This document shows, piece after piece, positions 8,643 through 17,598 of a DNA stretch of 64,000 nucleotides (its first letter is position 1; each line of letters starts with the position of its first letter). Source of the stretch: an uncultured Bacteroides sp. (GTDB taxonomy: Bacteria > Bacteroidota > Bacteroidia > Bacteroidales > Bacteroidaceae); assembly GCF_963676325.1 (NCBI RefSeq), contig NZ_OY781099.1, positions 62,001 through 126,000 of the forward strand, written 5' to 3'. The notes below the pieces were generated by a model. It worked only from the letters and a program-made list of their open reading frames with translations. It made no database searches and was not told the origin of the DNA. The position numbers and the translations under genes are program-made.

Positions 8643-10914
8643 CTTTCTCTTATTTATTATAACATCTTCTGCTTTTGCTCAAGCAATAGGAGAGTGGCAA
8701 ACTCATCTGGCGTATAATAATGTAACCCAGACTGCACCTGCAGGCAAGTTAGTATATACACTGAGTGACGGAGCTTTATTTTCATATAACAATGAAGATG
8801 AAAGTATCCGATTATTTGATAAGGTAAATATTTTAAGTGATAACAATATAAGCTATATTAAATACAGCAATGCAAATAATGCTCTTATTATTGTATATAA
8901 AAACTCTAATATTGATATTCTTATAAACGAGGAAATATATAATATTCCTGATTTCATGAATAAAACCATGAGTCAGGATAAGACACTTAATAGTATTAAT
9001 ATTTCAGGTGATTATGCGTATCTATCAACTAATTTCGGAATACTTATTCTCAATCTAAAAAAGAAAGAAATAACTAACACTTATGTCTTAAATAAAAAAG
9101 TATACGCTTCTGTTATAAAAGAAAATACAATTTATGCTGCCACAGAAAATGGTCTATTCTCTGGTCAGATAACTGATAATCTGCTAGATAATAATAACTG
9201 GAAAAAAATTAGTGAAACTGTCTTTAACCAGCTTTTATTTTTTGAAAACAAAATTATTGGTAATCAATTATATAATGGAATTTATCAATATGACGACGAT
9301 TCCAAAACATTTTCTCAGTTAATAAGTGGATATTATTCTTTTGCTGATGTATTTGATGAAAAACTGATTGCAGGAAATACTAATTCAATAGTTATATTTG
9401 ATCATTACAATTCTTTTAAATATATGGATTTAGAAGATAAATTCATTCATTTATCTTATTCTAAAAATAATAATACCTATTGGGGAAGCAATGGAGAAGA
9501 TGGATTAAACGGATATGCCTTAATTGATAATAAACTAAAAAAAAATATTTCTTCAATAAAACCCAATAGTCCCAAAAGAAACCTTCCTTATTATATGACA
9601 TTTACCAATAACCGCCTTCTAATATGCGGTGGAGGTATGACGGATAATAGATTAAATAATCCGGGAACCATAATGATGCTGGAAGATAACAACTGGTATA
9701 GCTTTCAGGAAGAAGGTATAAAAGATATTACCGGATTAGACTATAAAGATATAACATCTGTTATTCAGGATCCAAATGATTCAGAACACCACTTTGCTTC
9801 CTCAGGAGGAGAAGGAATTTATGAATTTAAAGATAGAAAATTTATTAAGCTTTATAGCATAGGTAATAGTACCCTAAAAACTATTTTACCTAATGATACA
9901 TATAAATTAAACTATATAAGAACAAACGGACTTCAATATGATAAAAATCATAATTTATGGATGGTAAATTCTTTGGTAGACAATATTATCAATGTTTTAA
10001 AGGATGACGGAAAATGGATTAGCTTTTATCATCCTGAACTTAGTGGAAAGCCTACATTTGAAAGAATTATATTCGATAAAAGAGGATGGGCATGGGTTAC
10101 TTCCATGAGATATAAACCCGGAGTGTTTTGTTTCAATACTAATGGAACATTGGAAGACACTAGCGATGATCAAACAAAGTTTATAGGTTCTTTTGTTAAT
10201 CAGGATGGAACTAATTTAGGAGAACTAAGAATACTATCTATTGCTGAGGATAAAAACGGTGCTATATGGATAGGAACAGAAAAAGGTCCTATAGTTATTA
10301 ATAATCCCACAAAATTCTTTGATGATGATTTTTATTGTACCCAAATAAAAGTACCTCGTAACGATGGAACTAATCTGGCAGATTTTCTTTTAGCTAACGA
10401 AAAGATAAATGCGATTTGTATTGATGGAGCTAACCGAAAATGGATAGGTACTGAAAGTAATGGAATATTCTTACTTAGCGAAGATGGATTAAAAACAATT
10501 CACCACTTTTCAACAAGTAACAGTCCGTTATTATCTGATAAAATTCAATCACTGGTTATAAATCCGAATACAGGAAAGTTATATATTGGAACCGATCAGG
10601 GACTGATATCTTATATGAGTGATGCTACTGAAGGTGGAAATAGCTTCTCTGAAAACGCACATGCATATCCTAATCCTGTTAAACCAGACTACACCGGTGT
10701 AATTACTGTTACTGGTTTAATTCGTGATAGTGACGTGAGAGTTACAGATATTAGTGGAAATCTTATTTATTCAGGAACTTCCGTAGGCGGACAATTTACA
10801 TGGGATGGAAATAATTCAAAAGGTAAAAGAGTAGCATCAGGTGTATATCTTGTTTTAGCAGCCGATGCAGAAGGAAAGGAAGGTATTGCAACCAAAATAT
10901 TAGTTATTAAATAA
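8623..10914 (+). CDS. PorZ-like beta-propeller exported protein with T9SS-type C-terminal domain
   Basis: A 763-residue exported protein. The first 20 or so residues (MKKLIYSFLLFIITSSAFAQ) form a signal peptide. The mature start IGEWQTHLAYNN matches PorZ N-terminal propellers, and repeated phrases such as GAIWIGTEKG, RKWIGTESNG and KLYIGTDQG are two-component-regulator-type propeller blades. The last 85 residues begin AYPNPV and contain GNLIYSG, WDGNNSKGKRVASGVYLV, the appearance of a type IX sorting-type C-terminal domain. In Porphyromonas PorZ delivers anionic LPS in the type IX system; whether it acts so here is unknown. The ATG at 8623 is preferred over a TTG two codons earlier. It overlaps rdgB by 20 bases and ends before a strong terminator. 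Confidence 0.8.
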   Translation: MKKLIYSFLLFIITSSAFAQAIGEWQTHLAYNNVTQTAPAGKLVYTLSDGALFSYNNEDESIRLFDKVNILSDNNISYIKYSNANNALIIVYKNSNIDILINEEIYNIPDFMNKTMSQDKTLNSINISGDYAYLSTNFGILILNLKKKEITNTYVLNKKVYASVIKENTIYAATENGLFSGQITDNLLDNNNWKKISETVFNQLLFFENKIIGNQLYNGIYQYDDDSKTFSQLISGYYSFADVFDEKLIAGNTNSIVIFDHYNSFKYMDLEDKFIHLSYSKNNNTYWGSNGEDGLNGYALIDNKLKKNISSIKPNSPKRNLPYYMTFTNNRLLICGGGMTDNRLNNPGTIMMLEDNNWYSFQEEGIKDITGLDYKDITSVIQDPNDSEHHFASSGGEGIYEFKDRKFIKLYSIGNSTLKTILPNDTYKLNYIRTNGLQYDKNHNLWMVNSLVDNIINVLKDDGKWISFYHPELSGKPTFERIIFDKRGWAWVTSMRYKPGVFCFNTNGTLEDTSDDQTKFIGSFVNQDGTNLGELRILSIAEDKNGAIWIGTEKGPIVINNPTKFFDDDFYCTQIKVPRNDGTNLADFLLANEKINAICIDGANRKWIGTESNGIFLLSEDGLKTIHHFSTSNSPLLSDKIQSLVINPNTGKLYIGTDQGLISYMSDATEGGNSFSENAHAYPNPVKPDYTGVITVTGLIRDSDVRVTDISGNLIYSGTSVGGQFTWDGNNSKGKRVASGVYLVLAADAEGKEGIATKILVIK

Positions 10915-10929
10915 TGAACACTTAAATAT

Positions 10930-10977
10930 AACAAAGCTCTGTTGATAACATGTTAATATCAACAGAGCTTTGTTTTT
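10930..10977. terminator. Terminator between porZ-like gene and nadA
   Basis: A long perfect stem (left arm about 10930-10946, right arm about 10958-10974, core AAAGCTCTGTTGAT) with T runs on the plus side and A-rich sequence before it. It can serve both converging genes. Confidence 0.85.
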
Positions 10978-10997
10978 TATTCAATATTGGGATAAAA

Positions 10998-11990
10998 CTA
11001 CAAACCTAATTTTTCAGATATATCAAGCATCTTCTTAATAGGTTTAACAGCCTCTTTTGCGACATCTTTATCTACCTCAATAGTTGGCCATTCATATTTT
11101 AAGCAATTATAAAGCTTTTCTAGCGAGTTTAAACGCATGAAGTTACACTCGTTGCATGCACAGGTACTATCGTTGGGAGGAGCTGGGATAAAGGTCTTTT
11201 CAGGGCATTGTTTCTTCATCTCATGAATAACTCCAGACTCTGTAGCCACAATGAAGTTCTTTTTATCCGATTTAACAGCAACTTTTAATATAGCAGCAGT
11301 TGATCCTACAAAGTCTGCAACTTTTAATACAGCACCTTTACATTCAGGATGAGCAAGAATAACAGCATCAGGATACTGTTTCTTCAGCTCAACAATCTTT
11401 TCAACAGAGAATTGTTCATGTACATGACAGGCACCATCCCATAATAACATATTTCTTCCTGTTACTGAATTGATATAATTACCTAAATTTCTATCCGGAC
11501 CAAAGATTAGTTTCTCGTCTTTAGGGAAACTATCAACAATCTGTTTAGCATTGGTTGAAGTAACAACAATATCGGTCACAGCTTTAACTGCAGCTGTAGT
11601 ATTTACATAAGAGATAACTGTGTGGTCAGGATGCTCTTTAACAAACTGGGCAAACTTATCAGCCGGACAGCTATCAGCAAGTGAACAACCTGCATTTAAG
11701 TCAGGTACCAGAACTTTCTTATCCGGACAAAGAATCTTAGCTGTTTCACCCATAAAATGAACCCCACAAAGAACAATTATATCCGCATCTGTTTTAGCAG
11801 CCCATTGAGCAAGAGCTAAACTATCTCCTACATAATCGGCTATATCTTGAATATCACCAGTCTGGTAATAGTGGGCCAGAATCACAGCATTCTTTTCTTT
11901 TCTTAAAGAATCAATAGCAGCTTTAATATCTATCGCTTTATCGACAGGTTCATCTGCAAATCCTTTTTTCAACCATTCTTCTTTAATCAT
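10998..11990 (-). CDS. nadA: Quinolinate synthase A
   Basis: Condenses iminoaspartate (from NadB) with dihydroxyacetone phosphate to give quinolinate in de novo NAD synthesis; it holds a [4Fe-4S] cluster. The 330-residue protein shows the family phrases VILAHYYQTGDIQDIADYVG, CGVHFMGETAKIL, AGCSLADSC, HPECKGAV and, near the C-terminus, STCACNECNFMRLNSLEKLY; the last carries a cluster cysteine. The nadB gene is in the window too but about 21 kb away at 33198-34769, so the pathway genes are not an operon. Upstream is a 465-base gap in which the best minus-strand promoter box lies over 220 bases from the start codon. Confidence 0.97.
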   Translation of the reverse strand: MIKEEWLKKGFADEPVDKAIDIKAAIDSLRKEKNAVILAHYYQTGDIQDIADYVGDSLALAQWAAKTDADIIVLCGVHFMGETAKILCPDKKVLVPDLNAGCSLADSCPADKFAQFVKEHPDHTVISYVNTTAAVKAVTDIVVTSTNAKQIVDSFPKDEKLIFGPDRNLGNYINSVTGRNMLLWDGACHVHEQFSVEKIVELKKQYPDAVILAHPECKGAVLKVADFVGSTAAILKVAVKSDKKNFIVATESGVIHEMKKQCPEKTFIPAPPNDSTCACNECNFMRLNSLEKLYNCLKYEWPTIEVDKDVAKEAVKPIKKMLDISEKLGL

Positions 11991-12455
11991 AATATTTATA
12001 TTTTATTTTCTATTCCTTATTTAAAAATCTAATAATAGATATAATAGCCTGTTAATAGTGTTGGTAATTAAATCAGTTTTTACTTGCTTTTAAAGTTGTT
12101 AGTCTCATGAATAAAGTTGTTCTGAGTTTATAAACAGGATAAAAATACATTTTAGTCTTGATTTATAGCTATTTATATTAGATATCTAGTTATAATTAAC
12201 TGCTTGTTAATAAGCCGCAAAGTTAAGAACTTTATAAGATATTGTTTATTAATTCAGAGTAAAAAGATGTTTAAATTGGTATATAAACTTTTTGCTAACT
12301 TATTTGGATTGTTCATTTTAGATGAAGCATAATTGTTTTTATTGAATATCCTAGAATTATTTATAAAAATGTTTGCCCCTTACTTTGACAGGTTTTGAAC
12401 GGTTATAAACAGTGTATTGTGAATTGTTATTATCTTTGCACCGGAATAAACAATA
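11991..12455. promoter_or_regulatory. Divergent regulatory gap between nadA and the SpoU gene
   Basis: No gene is seen here. A minus-strand TAACTTTG box at 12218-12225 could start nadA, giving a leader of about 220 bases; a plus-strand TATCTTTG box at 12431-12438 is well placed for the methyltransferase gene at 12456. Both are -7 matches without a clear -33 partner. The sequence is very AT-rich and I could not fold a convincing riboswitch by eye. Confidence 0.45.
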
Positions 12456-13004
12456 ATGAATATGCGTAAGTTGAAAATAACGGAGTTAAACCGTATAAAT
12501 GCTGAAGAATTTAAGGAAGCTAAGAAGTTACCTTTAATAGTTATTTTAGATGAAATAAGGAGTTTACATAATATAGGTTCTGTGTTCCGTACTTCGGATG
12601 CTTTTAGAGTTGAATCTATTTATTTATGTGGAATAACTGCTACTCCGCCACATCCTGAATTACATAAAACGGCTCTTGGTGCAGAATATACTGTTGATTG
12701 GAAATATTTTAATAATACACTGGATGCTGTTAATAAGTTGAAATCTGAAGGATATATTGTTTATTCTATAGAGCAGGCTGAAGGAAGTATTATGTTAGAT
12801 GAACTGGAACTTGACACCACAAAGAAATATGCTATAGTGATGGGTAATGAAGTAAAGGGAGTTCAACAGGAAGTTATTAACAATAGTGACGGATGTATTG
12901 AGATTCCTCAATACGGCACAAAGCATTCTTTAAATGTATCAGTAACAACAGGAATTGTGATTTGGGATTTCTTTAAGAAGTTAAATCTGACCATTCTCGG
13001 CTAA
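12456..13004 (+). CDS. TrmH/SpoU family RNA 2'-O-methyltransferase
   Basis: A SAM-dependent methyltransferase of the knotted SPOUT fold, acting on ribose 2'-OH groups of tRNA or rRNA. At 182 residues it is a minimal form without an added RNA-binding domain. Motif 1 is seen in LHNIGSVFRTSDAF (about residues 38-51), motif 2 in AIVMGNEVKGV and motif 3 in SLNVSVTTGIVIWDFF. The target RNA cannot be told from sequence. Its 3' end overlaps the converging DUF4294 gene by 24 bases, so there is no room for a separate terminator between them. Confidence 0.9.
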   Translation: MNMRKLKITELNRINAEEFKEAKKLPLIVILDEIRSLHNIGSVFRTSDAFRVESIYLCGITATPPHPELHKTALGAEYTVDWKYFNNTLDAVNKLKSEGYIVYSIEQAEGSIMLDELELDTTKKYAIVMGNEVKGVQQEVINNSDGCIEIPQYGTKHSLNVSVTTGIVIWDFFKKLNLTILG

Positions 13005-13586
13005 AGTAATGACTCTTTCTGTTAAAGCGTCATCTTTTCCTGCATTATATTCTTTTTTAAGACTTACTCCAAACAAACTGGCAAAAGTCTGATAGAATCC
13101 CGCACGGAAACTACCCATAAAAACTTTAATTATTTCATAAGATGATTGATTACATTCCCTGTCAATCAGTTTTATGAGTAGTCTGCCTTGTGTATAAGAC
13201 AGTCTTTTGAGCTGAGCTGTATATTGATCTTTCAATCCTTTCTCCACTCTTTTTAAATGAGCTTTCCTTGCTTTTTCAGTAGGCAGTGTTTGAAGATATT
13301 CATATGTTTCTATAATGGTATTATGAATCATAATAGAAAGAGGAACAATTTTTTTCACATTATAAACTAACCGATAGTAATCCTGCCATTCTTTTTGAGT
13401 TTTGAATTTTAGCGGAGGATAAATATATATGTTCCGTAGTTGTACAAAAGGTATGGTATCTCCTTGATACACGCAGGATTCAACCCACTGTACGTCAGGC
13501 TTGGTTTGCAATTTCTGAGCTTTTCCTATTGAAAAACTAAATAGTGCAAAACATACAAATAATCCTATTTTATATTCTCTTTTCAC
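12981..13586 (-). CDS. DUF4294 family exported protein
   Basis: A 201-residue protein with an N-terminal signal peptide (MKREYKIGLFVCFALFSFSIGKA). The mature part begins with VESCVYQGDTIPFVQLRNIYIYPP and continues as a mostly helical, charged domain (KKIVPLSIMIHNTIIETYEYL, SYTQGRLLIKLIDRECNQSSYEI) that I recognise as the DUF4294 family of Bacteroidetes. Function is unknown. It is transcribed alone on the minus strand from a region with a TAATTTTG box at 13592-13599 just before the start, and converges with the SpoU gene with a 24-base overlap. Confidence 0.85.
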   Translation of the reverse strand: MKREYKIGLFVCFALFSFSIGKAQKLQTKPDVQWVESCVYQGDTIPFVQLRNIYIYPPLKFKTQKEWQDYYRLVYNVKKIVPLSIMIHNTIIETYEYLQTLPTEKARKAHLKRVEKGLKDQYTAQLKRLSYTQGRLLIKLIDRECNQSSYEIIKVFMGSFRAGFYQTFASLFGVSLKKEYNAGKDDALTERVITLAENGQI

Positions 13587-13591
13587 AGCTA

Positions 13592-13599
13592 CAAAATTA
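13592..13599 (-). promoter_or_regulatory. Possible -7 box of the DUF4294 gene
   Basis: Minus-strand TAATTTTG, only six bases before the ATG at 13586, which would leave almost no leader. A leaderless or nearly leaderless mRNA is possible, or the match is chance. Confidence 0.3.
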
Positions 13600-13723
13600 G
13601 TGCAATAAATTTAATTGCGAATCATTTTCATATAATTTTTTTGTTCTGGTTTGCAGGATGATATAATTTAACTTACCTTCACCCACTGTTATATATTTTT
13701 TATAATATCCTTAAAACTAATTT

Positions 13724-14539
13724 ATGAAATGCATCACACTAAGCGCTCTTTTATTCACTATTATATTTGTTCCGTTTAATACATGCAAAGCTTTTGATTC
13801 TGATCGATTTATTAATGCTCGGGCCTATTCTATGGGAAATACGTCATCTGTATTACCAGGTTTTACCAATCCTGCTTCTTATGGTTTCCTTCCTTCCCGT
13901 TTTCTTTCTTTAGAATATATGAACAGGTATGGAATTAAAGAATTATCATCATTTGCCGCAACAGTTAATTACCCCAATCCATATTTAAATTCAGGAATGT
14001 ATGTGTCACGATATGGTTTTGATGCATATAATGAAACATTGATTAGCCTTAACTTCTATAAAACACTTTCCAAAGTAATTAGTTTAGGAGTTAGAATGAA
14101 TTATATGGGAGTACATTATTCTGAAAAAGAACCTGATGCTGGTACTGTAACAGGTGATGTGGGAGTATTAATGCATCCTTCAGATTACCTTAATCTTTCT
14201 TTATTGATAACGAATCCGTTGAGAACAGAGGTTCAGATGGGAGAGGAGAGTGCTCAGCTTCCTAATGTTTTAACAATGGGGATAAGTTTTCAACCGGAAG
14301 AGATGTTTTTGTTAACAGCCGAAGTTGAAAAGGACTTTGCGCTTCCCGTAATTTATAAATTTGGAATGGAATATACGCCGATAAAAGAGCTTAGTCTTCG
14401 TGTAGGAATGTGGAGAAAGCCTTTTACTCCAAGCTTTGGTATGGGATTGAATTTGAATCCTTTTATTGTTAATCTGGCTTTCAGCAGCCATCCTGTTCTT
14501 GGATTTAATTCTTGCTGCGCATTACAATTTAATTTTTAA
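13724..14539 (+). CDS. PorV/PorQ-like outer-membrane beta-barrel protein
   Basis: A 271-residue exported protein with a signal peptide (about residues 1-23) and alternating beta-strand patterns to the C-terminal residue Phe, as expected for an outer-membrane barrel. The phrases ARAYSMGNTSSVLPG near the N-terminus and LPNVLTMGISFQPEE, AEVEKDFALPVIYKFGMEY, LSLRVGMWRKPFTPSFGMGL later follow the pattern of PorV/PorQ proteins. The family assignment is by pattern, not by search. The next gene starts three bases after its stop, so the two are surely co-transcribed and may form one outer-membrane unit. Confidence 0.7.
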   Translation: MKCITLSALLFTIIFVPFNTCKAFDSDRFINARAYSMGNTSSVLPGFTNPASYGFLPSRFLSLEYMNRYGIKELSSFAATVNYPNPYLNSGMYVSRYGFDAYNETLISLNFYKTLSKVISLGVRMNYMGVHYSEKEPDAGTVTGDVGVLMHPSDYLNLSLLITNPLRTEVQMGEESAQLPNVLTMGISFQPEEMFLLTAEVEKDFALPVIYKFGMEYTPIKELSLRVGMWRKPFTPSFGMGLNLNPFIVNLAFSSHPVLGFNSCCALQFNF

Positions 14540-14542
14540 GGA

Positions 14543-16609
14543 ATGGAGTTATTTAGAAAAGCACTCTTTGTTTGTTTTATTCTTCTTTTATTCCATACAC
14601 CCCTTTTTGCACAGACTGAAACTCCTTCGGAATGGGAAGACTTGACAGAACAATTATCATCAGACAGCGAAGAAGAAGAGAAGGACTGGACTAATAATCT
14701 GGAAGATCTGGATTATTTAAAAGAAAATCCTCTGAACCTTAATAGAATAACTAAGGAACAACTTGAGCTGTTTCCTTTCCTTACAGATCTGCAAATAGAA
14801 CATTTACTTTATTATTTATATGTTTCGGGACCAATGAAGACTGTTTATGAACTTCAGATGGTAGAGGATTTAGACAGGCAGACTATTCAGTATCTGCTTC
14901 CTTTTGTATATGTTGGCGAAGCTGAAAAGAAGAGTAACTTATCTCGGTGGAAAGATCTGTGGAAATATGGAAAACATGAGTTAATAACCCGTGTTGATGT
15001 GCCTCTTTACCGTAAAGAAGGATACCGTGAGCACTCGGATAGTTTATTAACCGCTGATGTTAATAAGCAGTTCATAGGTAGTTCATACTATAATTCCATC
15101 AGATATGGATTTCATTATAAAGATCTGTTATACTGTGGTGTAACGGCAGAAAAAGACTGTGGAGAACCTTTTTTAGGAGCGGTTAATAAGTCTGGATATG
15201 ATTACTATTCATTCTATTTTCTGGCGCATGATTTGGGTAAACTTAAGACTTTGGCTTTAGGTAATTACCGAATGAGTTTTGGGCAAGGACTGGTTCTCAG
15301 CAGTGATTATATGCTGGGAAAAAGTTCTGCCATTGCTACTATGGGATATAAATGCACAGGAATAAAAAAACACTCCTCTACAGATGAGTATAATTACTTT
15401 CAGGGAGTGGCTGCTACCTATAAGGATAAAGATTTCACTTTTACCGGATTTTATTCGTACCGGAATTTAGACGGGATAGTAACCGATGGTGTGCTGACTT
15501 CCATTAATCGTACCGGTTTACATCGTATTCCCCGTGAAGTGGAACGAAAAGATGTGGCCAGTATTCAGTTAATGGGAGGGAATATTGGTTATTCATATCA
15601 TAATCTTAAAATAGGATTTACGGGGATTTATTACTTCTTTGATAAAAATTATATCCCTGAATCAAAGCCTTACAACTATTATAATCTGAAAGGAAAAGAG
15701 TTTTATAATTTAGGCATAGATTATAAATACAGATGGAATAAGATATATTTTTTCGGTGAAACGGCTGCCGGAAAAGGCGGAGGATTAGCTACGCTCAATA
15801 CCATTAGTTTTTCTCCGGTAACTGGTTATCAGCTTTTGTTTCTGCAGCGGTATTATGCAAAAGATTACCGTGCTTTGTATGCTCGTTCCGTTTCCGAAGG
15901 AAGCAGTGTACAAAACGAAAACGGATGTTATTTAGGCATTGAAGCCAAGCCTGTGAAGTTTTGGAAGCTGTTTGCTTATGCCGACTTTTTTCATTTTCCC
16001 TGGTTAAAGTATGGAGTAGACCGGCCATCTTCCGGATTTGATGGCCTTTTTCAAGCCACTTATATGCCTAAAACAAACCTTACCATGCTTTTCCGTTATC
16101 GGTATAAGTCGAAGGATAAGAATTATACGCCTGAAGGATCGGATGCAAAAGAGGTGCGTCCTTATATTCAGCAGAAAGTCCGTTATCAGGTGGGTTATTT
16201 GTTACAGGAAAACCTCTCTTTCAAGGTCACTGCAGACTGGGTTTGGGTTAATCCGCAAGGAGAAAAAGCAGAACATGGATTTATGCTTCTGAATAACTTC
16301 TCATACAAATTTCAAAATATCCCGCTTCGCTTCGATGTTTATTATGGTATGTTTGATACTGATGATTATGCAGCTCGCATCTCTTCCTATGAACGAGGTA
16401 TGCTCTATGCCTTTTCCATGCCTTCTTTCTATGGAAAAGGAGTACGATTTGCCATTAATACAAGGTATGACTTTAACCGGAATCTGATGATTATGGCTAA
16501 ATTGGGACAAACACGGTATACGGATAGGAAGGAGATTGGTTCGGGATTGGAAACAATTTATGGCGATACTAAAACAGACGTCAATCTTCAGTTACGCTGG
16601 AAGTTTTAA
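14543..16609 (+). CDS. Helix-hairpin-helix plus beta-barrel outer-membrane protein
   Basis: A 688-residue exported protein. The order is a signal peptide (1-23, ending LFAQ), an acidic stretch (EQLSSDSEEEEKDW), a ComEA-like helix-hairpin-helix region at about residues 58-125 (NPLNLNRITKEQLELFPFL, GPMKTVYELQMV), then about 540 residues of amphipathic beta strands rich in Tyr and Gly, ending LQLRWKF as for an outer-membrane barrel. Combination of an HhH-type domain with a barrel is known as an annotation in Bacteroidetes but has no assigned role that I know of. It follows the PorV-like gene by three bases. Confidence 0.75.
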   Translation: MELFRKALFVCFILLLFHTPLFAQTETPSEWEDLTEQLSSDSEEEEKDWTNNLEDLDYLKENPLNLNRITKEQLELFPFLTDLQIEHLLYYLYVSGPMKTVYELQMVEDLDRQTIQYLLPFVYVGEAEKKSNLSRWKDLWKYGKHELITRVDVPLYRKEGYREHSDSLLTADVNKQFIGSSYYNSIRYGFHYKDLLYCGVTAEKDCGEPFLGAVNKSGYDYYSFYFLAHDLGKLKTLALGNYRMSFGQGLVLSSDYMLGKSSAIATMGYKCTGIKKHSSTDEYNYFQGVAATYKDKDFTFTGFYSYRNLDGIVTDGVLTSINRTGLHRIPREVERKDVASIQLMGGNIGYSYHNLKIGFTGIYYFFDKNYIPESKPYNYYNLKGKEFYNLGIDYKYRWNKIYFFGETAAGKGGGLATLNTISFSPVTGYQLLFLQRYYAKDYRALYARSVSEGSSVQNENGCYLGIEAKPVKFWKLFAYADFFHFPWLKYGVDRPSSGFDGLFQATYMPKTNLTMLFRYRYKSKDKNYTPEGSDAKEVRPYIQQKVRYQVGYLLQENLSFKVTADWVWVNPQGEKAEHGFMLLNNFSYKFQNIPLRFDVYYGMFDTDDYAARISSYERGMLYAFSMPSFYGKGVRFAINTRYDFNRNLMIMAKLGQTRYTDRKEIGSGLETIYGDTKTDVNLQLRWKF

Positions 16610-16642
16610 ATAAAAAGAAGAGTGATTCCCATCTGTAAGCCT

Positions 16643-16650
16643 TATATTTG
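16643..16650 (+). promoter_or_regulatory. Candidate -7 box of the radical SAM gene
   Basis: TATATTTG, a full match to TAnnTTTG, 24 bases before the chosen ATG at 16675. The -33 element is not clear. Its position rules out the in-frame TTG at 16648 as the start. Confidence 0.5.
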
Positions 16651-16674
16651 TGGCAATTTTTAAAAACAAATATC

Positions 16675-17451
16675 ATGTCTACTGTTATTTTTCCTTCACC
16701 GATTTTTGGCCCGGTTCATTCCCGCCGTCTCGGTGTTTCTTTAGGAATCAATCTTTTGCCTTCCGATGGAAAGGTGTGCTCTTTCGATTGTATTTACTGT
16801 GAATGCGGATTAAACACGGAGCATCGGCCTAGTTTATCGCTACCTACAAGAGAAGAAGTACGTATTGCTTTGGAAAATAAATTAAAAGATATGCAGGCAA
16901 ACGGTCCGGTACCCGATGTGCTTACCTTTGCCGGAAATGGCGAGCCCACTTCTCACCCACATTTTCCTGAGATTATTGACGATACAATTGAATTGCGTGA
17001 TCGTTATTTTCCGAAAGCCAAGGTCAGTGTGCTTAGTAATTCCACTTTTATTAACCGTGCCAAGGTGTTTGATGCACTGATGAAGGTTGATAACAATATA
17101 TTAAAACTGGATACAGTAAGCGAGGAATATATAAAGAGGGTGGATCGTCCGGCAGGACATTATGATTTAAATGAAATTATTGACCGTCTGAAAGCATTTA
17201 AAGGGCATGTAATCATTCAAACCATGTTTATGAAAGGAAGCTTTCAGGGGAATAATGTGGATAATACTGGCGACGAGTTTGTGCTTCCCTGGCTTGAAAC
17301 TGTAAAAGCTATAGCTCCTTCTCAGGTTATGATTTATACTATTGACCGTGATACGCCGGATAAGAATCTTCTTAAAGCAACGCATCAGGAACTGGATCGT
17401 ATTCTGGAGTTATTAAAAAGGAATGGTATCTCTGCCACTGCTTCTTACTAA
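16675..17451 (+). CDS. Radical SAM protein (COG0731-like)
   Basis: A 258-residue radical SAM enzyme. The cluster-binding motif is CSFDCIYC with cysteines at residues 35, 39 and 42, followed by TFAGNGEPTSHPHFPEII, the GGE-type SAM-binding segment. The opening FGPVHSRRLGVSLGINLLP is characteristic of the Fe-S oxidoreductase group COG0731, whose members include wyosine-type tRNA enzymes in archaea; the bacterial reaction is not known. The start at 16675 is chosen because the upstream TTG lies inside the promoter box. It ends before a bidirectional terminator. Confidence 0.85.
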   Translation: MSTVIFPSPIFGPVHSRRLGVSLGINLLPSDGKVCSFDCIYCECGLNTEHRPSLSLPTREEVRIALENKLKDMQANGPVPDVLTFAGNGEPTSHPHFPEIIDDTIELRDRYFPKAKVSVLSNSTFINRAKVFDALMKVDNNILKLDTVSEEYIKRVDRPAGHYDLNEIIDRLKAFKGHVIIQTMFMKGSFQGNNVDNTGDEFVLPWLETVKAIAPSQVMIYTIDRDTPDKNLLKATHQELDRILELLKRNGISATASY

Positions 17452-17520
17452 GCCAAACTCCCGTTAATAGTTTTAAAATAGAGGTAGAGCTTTTTATATA
17501 AAAGTGTAGAGTAAAAATTA

Positions 17521-17560
17521 AAAAGGTGTACAGTAATTATAAGTATACTGTACACCTTTT
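17521..17560. terminator. Bidirectional terminator
   Basis: A perfect 15-bp stem (AAAAGGTGTACAGTA at 17521-17535 and its complement from about 17545) with A run on the left and T run on the right. It lies between the converging radical SAM and SulP genes and can stop both. Confidence 0.85.
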
Positions 17561-17598
17561 ATAAAATATATAAGGTTATCTTTCCTTAGATCTGGTTT

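Noticed and set aside
15804..16510. Open frames on both strands inside the HhH-barrel gene
   Set aside because: Shadow frames of a continuous 688-residue exported barrel protein.
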